The notes beneath the pieces were generated by a model, which did not search any database, was not told the DNA's origin, and worked only from the letters and a program-made list of their open reading frames with translations. 21,078 nt of DNA from contig PBAA01000004.1 in NCBI GenBank assembly GCA_002715785.1, forward strand, positions 61,794-82,871, given 5' to 3'. Origin of the DNA: Gammaproteobacteria bacterium. Lineage in GTDB: Bacteria > Pseudomonadota > Gammaproteobacteria > Pseudomonadales > Azotimanducaceae. This document shows, piece by piece, positions 13,496-19,266 of this stretch (within the stretch, counting starts at the first letter, position 1; the number at the start of each line of letters is the position of its first letter). The position numbers and the translations under genes were made by a program.

Positions 13496-16072
13496 TTGGA
13501 CCGAATGCTCGCTCGATGGGTTGGCATAGTTGCGGCATGGCCGCTGAGTACGCTGCTTGTGATTGGCGTGATCACCGCGCTCCTGGGTCAGGTATCCGTG
13601 ACCCAATTCCGGATGAATTCCAATCTGAGCGAACTAATCCGTCAGGACGCCCCATGGAAGGATGATTTTGAGTCGTTCAAATCGCGCTTCCCCCAACTCG
13701 TGGATACTGCGGTTGTCGTCGTCAGCGGCACCTCAATGCAGGGGGTGGAGGATACGTCCAAATCCATCCACCAGCGGCTCCTGGCGCGTTCCGACGTTTT
13801 TTCCGATGTGTACTCGCCCATGACGGATCCGTTCTTCCGCGATAACGCGTTTCTGATGATGGATCTTGATGCCTTGGAGTCGATGGTGGATCGGCTCGCG
13901 GAAGCGCAACCAATGCTGACGCGCGTTGCCGAGGACCCCAGTTTACGGTCGGTATTTTCGTTGGTTCGTGACGCGCTCGAAAATGAGGCGGATACCGGTT
14001 TCGACCGCGTCTTACGGATCTTGGCAGATTCGGCTGAATCGCTACTTGCCGGAGATAAGGCGCCAGTACGTTGGGCTGACGAGTTCTTTGACAGTGGCGA
14101 AAAGCGAATTGTTGGCCTGATTATTTTGCGCGGCAAAGTCGATTACGCCGATACGCTACCCAACGCACTTGTCATGAAAAATCTCAGGTCGGAATTAGCA
14201 GCCGTCACTGTTCCTGAGGATATCGACGTTGCAGTGACGGGAGAAATCGCACTTTCTCACGAGGAAATTAAGGCGGCCCAAGATGGCGTGCGCATCGCTG
14301 GATTTATTTCTCTCGGGGTGCTACTTGTTATTTTAGGCATCGGCATTCGCTCGGTCCGTATTATCGGTGCGACATTCGCCATGATTGGGATTGGGATTGT
14401 CTGGACAACGGGATACGCGCTGCTCACGGTGGGCGAATTCAATACCATGTCGATCATTTTCTTGGTCATGTTTTTTGGGCTTGGGGTCAGTTCAGCCGTG
14501 CACTTCTCGCTACGTTTTCGGGAGGCCATGCGTCGAGAACATTTAGCCCTAAAACCGGCGCTTGAACGAGCTGGTGCGACGGTAGGCAAGGCGATCCTGC
14601 TGTGCGCGGTGACTACGGCAATCGGATTCATGGGATTCGCGCCGACCGACTATAAAGGTCTAGGAGATCTAGGGATTATTTCTGCCGGCGGCATGATCGT
14701 CGCCTTGATTCTTACTTTCACGTTGTTACCAGCAGTGTTCGTATTGGTAGGAGCGCCGGGGCGAGGGCAAGATGCGCAGATGGCCAGCGGCGACCTGGCG
14801 GTAAAATGGTTATCCGACCGGCGAACCCCCATTCTCGCTGGCGTTTCTCTCCTCGCGATGGTTGCAGCGGTTGTTGGAACCCGGATGTATTTTGACTACA
14901 GCGTTCTCGCATTGCGCGATCCCGACTCGGAGTCGATGCGCACGCTGGCACTTCTTCAAGAAGAAGAAATTGTGACGGACTACACCCTGTCAATTCTCAC
15001 GCGGGACGAGGAAGAAACGCGGAATCTCGATCGACTTCTGGACCTTTCGACAGTCGGGAAGGTCACGACGCCGTTCGATTATGTGCCGAGCGAACAGGAA
15101 GATAAGCTCTTTCTGCTTGAAGACGCACAGGCCATTTTGCTTAGTGCCCTTGAACCGGGGATCAGTTCCACGGCTCCGACGCTGTCCGAACTGGAAGAAG
15201 GATTCGAACTTTTCAAGAAGGCTCTTCAACAGAATTCGCTTGCAGATAGTGAGTTGGATCACGCTCGCGTTCGTCTGTTGGAGCGCGCAGCTCGAATCAA
15301 ACCGATCTTGCTTGAAGAATGGCAATCGATCGTGATTACGGGATTAGTCCAGGAACTTGAATGGCTTCGCCGGGCAATTGCGGCCGACGAGATACAGTTT
15401 GGCGACTTACCAGAGAGTTTGCGAAATAGAATCGTAAGCGCGGACGGCGAATATTTGTCCATGGCGTTACCGGCACTCGACATCAGCGATGTCTCGGAGT
15501 TGTCGCGATTTATCGAGGAGGTTCGGGCTGAGGTTCCCATTGCGACGGGGCGCCCCGTGGTGGAATGGGGCGTCGGAAACGTGGTCGTCGATTCGTTCAT
15601 ATGGGCGCTGGCATTCGCCATCATTGGAATAGGTACGGTATTGACCATTTTTCTACGACGTGCCCTCACGCCGATATTAGTCCTTATCCCATTAGCGCTA
15701 ACGGCTCTTTTTACGGTCGCCGTTGCCGTATTGATCGACATGCCGCTGAATATGGCGAACATTCTCGTGATCCCGCTGATATTTGGTTTGGGGGTGGACA
15801 ATGGCATCCATGTCGTTGAGCGTTTTCGTCGGAGCGGTGCCGTCTCGGAGTTGATGCATTCGAGTACGCCGCTAGCGGTTGTTCTGAGTACGCTCACGAC
15901 CATCGGGACCTTTGCGGCACTGACACTTTCGCCGCATCAAGGAACCGCGTCGATTGGATATTTGTTAACGCTGGCTGTCACATTGTTGCTGGTGTTTACG
16001 CTATTCGTCCTACCATTATTGCTTTCTTTTCAGACGGATAAGCCGCGTGACGAGACTTTGTCTGCGGCCTAA
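13496..16072 (+). CDS. RND/MMPL-family transporter, HpnN-like
   Basis: 858 aa inner-membrane pump with the duplicated RND plan: helix 1 (about 13-34), a large periplasmic domain (35-265), five helices (about 266-420), helix 7 (444-462), a second periplasmic domain (463-700) and five C-terminal helices (about 705-845). FGLGVSSAVHFSLRF (327-341) and FGLGVDNGIHVVERF (764-778) are the equivalent helix-4 motifs of each half. The second keeps the acidic residue (Asp768) thought to carry protons in MmpL-type pumps; the first has Ser332 there. The TTG at 13496 lies 6 nt after mlaA. Size and layout resemble HpnN, which sits beside an MlaC-like gene in hopanoid clusters, but no hopanoid gene is present here. 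The lipid substrate and direction are unknown. Confidence 0.88.
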   Translation: MDRMLARWVGIVAAWPLSTLLVIGVITALLGQVSVTQFRMNSNLSELIRQDAPWKDDFESFKSRFPQLVDTAVVVVSGTSMQGVEDTSKSIHQRLLARSDVFSDVYSPMTDPFFRDNAFLMMDLDALESMVDRLAEAQPMLTRVAEDPSLRSVFSLVRDALENEADTGFDRVLRILADSAESLLAGDKAPVRWADEFFDSGEKRIVGLIILRGKVDYADTLPNALVMKNLRSELAAVTVPEDIDVAVTGEIALSHEEIKAAQDGVRIAGFISLGVLLVILGIGIRSVRIIGATFAMIGIGIVWTTGYALLTVGEFNTMSIIFLVMFFGLGVSSAVHFSLRFREAMRREHLALKPALERAGATVGKAILLCAVTTAIGFMGFAPTDYKGLGDLGIISAGGMIVALILTFTLLPAVFVLVGAPGRGQDAQMASGDLAVKWLSDRRTPILAGVSLLAMVAAVVGTRMYFDYSVLALRDPDSESMRTLALLQEEEIVTDYTLSILTRDEEETRNLDRLLDLSTVGKVTTPFDYVPSEQEDKLFLLEDAQAILLSALEPGISSTAPTLSELEEGFELFKKALQQNSLADSELDHARVRLLERAARIKPILLEEWQSIVITGLVQELEWLRRAIAADEIQFGDLPESLRNRIVSADGEYLSMALPALDISDVSELSRFIEEVRAEVPIATGRPVVEWGVGNVVVDSFIWALAFAIIGIGTVLTIFLRRALTPILVLIPLALTALFTVAVAVLIDMPLNMANILVIPLIFGLGVDNGIHVVERFRRSGAVSELMHSSTPLAVVLSTLTTIGTFAALTLSPHQGTASIGYLLTLAVTLLLVFTLFVLPLLLSFQTDKPRDETLSAA

Positions 16073-16101
16073 ACGGATATGCTCCCGGGAGTTCGTGTGA
16101 A

Positions 16102-16527
16102 TTGGTTGAGGCGTACGGGTGCGTGAATGTTGAACTCGAAATTCTTGTTGAGGGCGCGGGCTTATATGACTTGACCCAGCGAGTTTCAGGGATCGTATCT
16201 AGTAGTGGAGTCGATGAGGGTCTCGTGACGATTTTCGTTCGTCATACGTCAGCTAGCCTCATCATTCAAGAGAATGCGGATCCTAGCGTTCTTGATGACT
16301 TGCAAGCATGGATGGATCGATCGGTTCCTCAGGATGCCCAGTTATACGCGCATCGAGCTGAGGGCCCGGATGATATGCCGGCGCACATCCGAGCCGCGAT
16401 TACGTCCACGAGCATTACGATTCCAGTGATGGATGGCCGCTTAGCGCTCGGCACGTGGCAAGGGATTTTCCTTTGGGAGCATCGGCGTGGTCCAAAAGAA
16501 CGGAAATTCATCGTGAGCGTGCACTAA
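16102..16527 (+). CDS. yjbQ: YjbQ/UPF0047 family protein (secondary thiamine-phosphate synthase-type)
   Basis: 141 aa, a small cytoplasmic beta-sheet protein. It has the complete family signature: RHTSASLIIQENADPSVLDDL (47-67), HRAEGPDDMPAHIRAAI (84-100), SITIPVMDGRLALGTWQGIFLWEHR (104-128). E. coli YjbQ has weak thiamine-phosphate synthase activity and its physiological role is unclear, so the name should not be read as proof of function. The TTG at 16102 has GGGAG 10 nt upstream; a GTG at 16123 (residue 8) also gives a normal N-terminus. It lies 29 nt after the RND gene, close enough for read-through, but it is not an obvious part of the transport system. Confidence 0.9.
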   Translation: MVEAYGCVNVELEILVEGAGLYDLTQRVSGIVSSSGVDEGLVTIFVRHTSASLIIQENADPSVLDDLQAWMDRSVPQDAQLYAHRAEGPDDMPAHIRAAITSTSITIPVMDGRLALGTWQGIFLWEHRRGPKERKFIVSVH

Positions 16528-16534
16528 GTCGCGG

Positions 16535-16930
16535 TCACCGGTCTCGAAGCTCGCTCATCCATTTGCGGTGGCCGTCGGGATCGAGAATCATCGACGAAAA
16601 ATAAGTCAGTAGATCTCGGTGCGATTTGGACAGCTTGGCCTTGTCCATCGCGGTATCGCCTGAGCGACTTGCGATAAATCGAAACGATTCTGTAATAGCC
16701 TCGGATTCTCCGAGAATTTCACTGGCGACTTCGTTAATCACGCTGTGCGCTGTTTCTAGGTCAGTTTCGGTCAGTTGTGCTTCTTCGGGATCCATCACTA
16801 GATTTGCCCAGAACGTTGTCAAATAAAGACGGTAGGTTTCTTTGTCCACAAATGTGTCAGCCACGGCGGATCGTTTTTCGATCTGCGAAAGGATGGGATC
16901 GAGCATCTCAGCAATTTTGTCGCGGTTCAT
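16535..16930 (-). CDS. Hypothetical protein, possibly missing its N-terminus
   Basis: 131 aa from the ATG at 16930, not recognised. It is polar, mostly helical by appearance and without signal or membrane segments: MNRDKIAEMLDPILSQIEKR opens it, and ILDPDGHRKWMSELRDR closes it. No ribosome site precedes the ATG. Directly upstream the same frame continues, without any start codon, through REQLFAASKHQFDFPG back to a TGA at about 16988, while the next frame offers ATG 17004 or GTG 16992 leading to a TDP tripeptide. Adding one base in the GGG run at 16981-16983 would join them into a protein of about 156 aa starting MIPGVTDPLREQLFAASKHQ. The annotated start is therefore doubtful; either a sequencing indel or a true frameshift is possible. 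Transcription converges on yjbQ 7 nt away. Confidence 0.6.
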   Translation of the reverse strand: MNRDKIAEMLDPILSQIEKRSAVADTFVDKETYRLYLTTFWANLVMDPEEAQLTETDLETAHSVINEVASEILGESEAITESFRFIASRSGDTAMDKAKLSKSHRDLLTYFSSMILDPDGHRKWMSELRDR

Positions 16931-17008
16931 GCCGGGAAAGTCGAATTGGTGCTTGGACGCTGCAAAAAGTTGTTCTCGAAGGGATCAGTCACGCCGGGAA
17001 TCATAACG

Positions 17009-17048
17009 TTGCACCCGATTGCAATGCCATGGTTGAGCCTATAGGTTC
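17009..17048 (+). promoter_or_regulatory. Candidate control region for the acyl-CoA dehydrogenase pair
   Basis: TTGCA-CCCGAT-TGCAA (17009-17024) is a perfect 5-bp inverted repeat with a 6-base spacer, and GAGCCTATAGGTTC (17035-17048) is a nearly perfect palindrome around CCTATAGG. TTGCAA with TATAGG 15 nt later could be a weak promoter, so the palindromes would flank or overlap it. Both lie 47-86 bp before the GTG of the dehydrogenase. This is suggestive only; short palindromes occur by chance. Confidence 0.22.
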
Positions 17049-17094
17049 GGCAGCTGAAGAGGTGCGTGTGGCATAGAGGCAGGGACGACATACG

Positions 17095-18234
17095 GTGTTT
17101 TCGGGACTTGATTTTGAACCAGCGCGTTTACCTCCGGAAGCGGAGGCCCTTCGTGCGGGAGTTCGGGATTTCGTCGAACGGGAATTGCCTGGCGACTATC
17201 TACGCAACTCGGACTTTAACGAGGGCCATGCCGTCGAGTTTTCACGCAAGCTCGGCATGCGAGGCTGGATTGGGATGACCTGGCCTAAGCAATACGGAGG
17301 TGGGGAGCGCAGTTTTTTTGAACGATACGTTGTAACCGAAGAACTGCTTGCCGCTGGAGCCCCTGTCAGTGCGCACTGGATTGCAGATCGTCAGAGTGGT
17401 CCGTTGCTTCTACGTTATGGAACCGAGGACCAGAAACTCAAATATTTGCCGCCCATCACCCGCGGGGAATCCTATTTTTCCATTGGCATGAGCGAACCGG
17501 ACTCTGGGTCAGACCTTGCGTCGGTGCAAACGAGAGCCAGGGCCGTGGATGGTGGGTGGATCCTGAACGGAACGAAGCTATGGTCGACGGATGCTCATCG
17601 CAACCACTATATGGTAGCGCTGGTCCGCACCGGACCGGCGGGAGAGAGTCGCCACGAAGGTTTATCCCAGTTTATCGTCGATTTGCATGACGACGGCGTC
17701 ACCGTAAGACCCATCAAGAATATTGCGGGGGACGAAGATTTTAACGAAGTGGTGTTCGAGGATTGTGTTGTGTCGGAAGAGAACCTCGTGGGCGCCGTCG
17801 GAAACGGCTGGGAACAAGTAACGAGTGAGCTGGGTTACGAGCGGAGCGGTCCGGAGCGGTTCCTTTCGGCTTTTCGCGTATTTGTCGAGTTTGTTCGTTA
17901 CGTGGGTGCCAGTCCGTCCGACGAAGAATCAGCCCTCATTGGGCGTTTGGCTAGCCACATCATGACATTACGTCAGATGTCGATTTCGGTAGCTGCCATG
18001 TTGCAAGCAGGAAAGAATCCCGCGACCGAGGCAGCGCTCGTCAAGTCCCTTGGCAACGATTTTGAAAAAGCCCTACCCGAATTGGTCCGTCTTTTTGCTC
18101 CGCGTCTCGGGCCGAAACATCCGTTACGGTGCAGCTTAGAACAGACCTTGTTGCATTCGCCTTCTTTTACGATTCGTGGTGGTACCCGCGAGATTCTACG
18201 TGGCGTCATCGCCCGTGGATTGGGGCTTCGATGA
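17095..18234 (+). CDS. Acyl-CoA dehydrogenase, large subunit of a likely heteromeric pair
   Basis: 379 aa FAD enzyme introducing an alpha,beta double bond into an acyl-CoA. The N-terminal helical domain has PEAEALRAGVRDFVERELPG, then LGMRGWIGMTWPKQYGGG (53-70); the middle domain has SIGMSEPDSGSDLASVQTRA (129-148) and WILNGTKLWSTDA; the C-terminal domain ends RGGTREILRGVIARGLGLR. Glu249 in ELGYERSG is the probable catalytic base, at the isovaleryl-CoA dehydrogenase-type position, since the C-terminal position used in medium-chain enzymes is glycine (RGGTRE). The start is GTG at 17095 with AGGGA about 9 nt upstream. The stop overlaps the second dehydrogenase start (ATGA). Such adjacent pairs form alpha2beta2 enzymes in actinobacterial steroid side-chain degradation; the substrate here is unknown. 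Confidence 0.9.
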   Translation: MFSGLDFEPARLPPEAEALRAGVRDFVERELPGDYLRNSDFNEGHAVEFSRKLGMRGWIGMTWPKQYGGGERSFFERYVVTEELLAAGAPVSAHWIADRQSGPLLLRYGTEDQKLKYLPPITRGESYFSIGMSEPDSGSDLASVQTRARAVDGGWILNGTKLWSTDAHRNHYMVALVRTGPAGESRHEGLSQFIVDLHDDGVTVRPIKNIAGDEDFNEVVFEDCVVSEENLVGAVGNGWEQVTSELGYERSGPERFLSAFRVFVEFVRYVGASPSDEESALIGRLASHIMTLRQMSISVAAMLQAGKNPATEAALVKSLGNDFEKALPELVRLFAPRLGPKHPLRCSLEQTLLHSPSFTIRGGTREILRGVIARGLGLR

Positions 18235-19166
18235 CGTACGACCTAATACTCGGTACGGCAGAGCGGGTATTCACCGATCACTGCACCAAGGCACTACGCG
18301 ACAACGCTGAATCGGGATCTAAAGACGATCAGCATGGCGTGTTTCCTGAAGATCTATGGACTCTCATGCAAGAAACCGGTTTGCATCAAGTCGGCGGTGA
18401 GGAGTCCGGTACTTCGCTGGCCGATGCGTTCCGCATGATCCGATTGGCAGGAAAATTTGCGTTACCACTGCCTTACCCGGAAATTCTTATCAGCAATCGG
18501 TTTGTTATGGGTCAGGGGTTAACGACTGTGGCCGAGGGAGTGATCGCTCCATGGGCTCGTCGTGCCGAACGCGTTATCACAGATGATGGACAACTGGTGG
18601 ACGAATTCGATGTTGTTCAGGGCACTAATGTTGCGGGCGAGCCGAGGGATGAAATCATCTTTGAACGCTCGGAATCGGTTAAATTGCCAGCGAATTTCCG
18701 AGCGATCATGGCGATGACCAGAGTCGCAGCGATGAGTGGAGCACTTGAGAAGCTACTCGAGTTGACCATCAGCTACGTCGGCGAACGCAAGCAATTTGGG
18801 CGTCCCATTTCGGGATTTCAGGCGGTTCAACATAACGTCGCGCGCATGGCGGGCGAAGTGGCTGCGTCGACGCGCGCTAGCGATGCCGCCATTGAAGCCT
18901 TGGACACGGACCGATTCGTCGTACAAGTTTCTGCGGCCAAGGTTCGAGTTGGCGAAGCCGCTGGCATCGTCGCTGAAATCGCGCACCAAGCTCATGGCGC
19001 CATGGGTTTTACCCACGAACATGAACTGCATCATTACACGCGTCGGCTATGGGCGTGGCGAGACGAATACGGCCACGAGAAAGAGTGGCAGCAATTAATC
19101 GGTTGCCGTATCGCCTCCGTGGGAGCGGATCGCGCGTGGGCGCTGATTTCGGATTGCGCTGACTAA
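18231..19166 (+). CDS. Acyl-CoA dehydrogenase-like partner subunit
   Basis: 311 aa from the ATG at 18231; the frame extends upstream to 18129, but that part lies inside the preceding gene. Homology is clearest in the C-terminal domain: MTRVAAMSGALEKLLELTISYVGERKQFGRPISGFQAVQH (161-200), where Arg186 and Phe189 belong to the FAD-binding motif RKQFG, and HQAHGAMGFTHEHELHHYTRRLW (252-274). The middle domain is short and lacks the SEPxxGSD motif, and I see no catalytic glutamate in the usual places. This is what is expected of the non-catalytic FAD-binding half of a heteromeric dehydrogenase (as in the mycobacterial ChsE pairs), working with the upstream subunit, to which it is coupled by a 4-nt overlap. 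Confidence 0.87.
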   Translation: MTYDLILGTAERVFTDHCTKALRDNAESGSKDDQHGVFPEDLWTLMQETGLHQVGGEESGTSLADAFRMIRLAGKFALPLPYPEILISNRFVMGQGLTTVAEGVIAPWARRAERVITDDGQLVDEFDVVQGTNVAGEPRDEIIFERSESVKLPANFRAIMAMTRVAAMSGALEKLLELTISYVGERKQFGRPISGFQAVQHNVARMAGEVAASTRASDAAIEALDTDRFVVQVSAAKVRVGEAAGIVAEIAHQAHGAMGFTHEHELHHYTRRLWAWRDEYGHEKEWQQLIGCRIASVGADRAWALISDCAD

Positions 19167-19266
19167 CAACAAGACAAGTGCTAGCCGGGAAACTTCGAGG
19201 GATTGGATGAGCGTAATTTGGAGAATGGAGCCCGCAGGAGCTTCGGGGCAACGGTTTTGGGAGGAA
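19167..19266. other. Convergent intergenic spacer
   Basis: 100 bp between the ends of the dehydrogenase pair (plus) and the ABC transporter (minus). I find no strong hairpin with a T-run on either strand; CCCG and CGGG arms around 19230-19247 are too short to call a terminator. Nothing coding is supported. Confidence 0.4.

Noticed and set aside
15259..15903. Long minus-strand frame (214 codons) within the RND gene
   Set aside because: It is rich in Ser, Thr, Arg and Ala, as expected for an antisense shadow of membrane-protein codons, with no domain pattern; the RND reading on the plus strand is clear. The same applies to 13642-14136 and 10900-11271.
12202..16072. Calling the MlaC/MlaA/RND trio a hopanoid (hpnM/hpnN) cluster
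   Set aside because: No squalene synthase, squalene-hopene cyclase or other hpn gene is in the window, and hopanoid clusters do not usually carry mlaA in this position.
16083..16092. CTCCCGGGAG palindrome between the RND gene and yjbQ
   Set aside because: No loop or T-tract, and its right half is better explained as the ribosome-binding GGGAG of yjbQ.
16777..17076. Plus-strand frame of 99 codons across the end of the small unknown gene and the spacer
   Set aside because: Most of it is antisense to the minus-strand gene and it shows no recognisable protein pattern.
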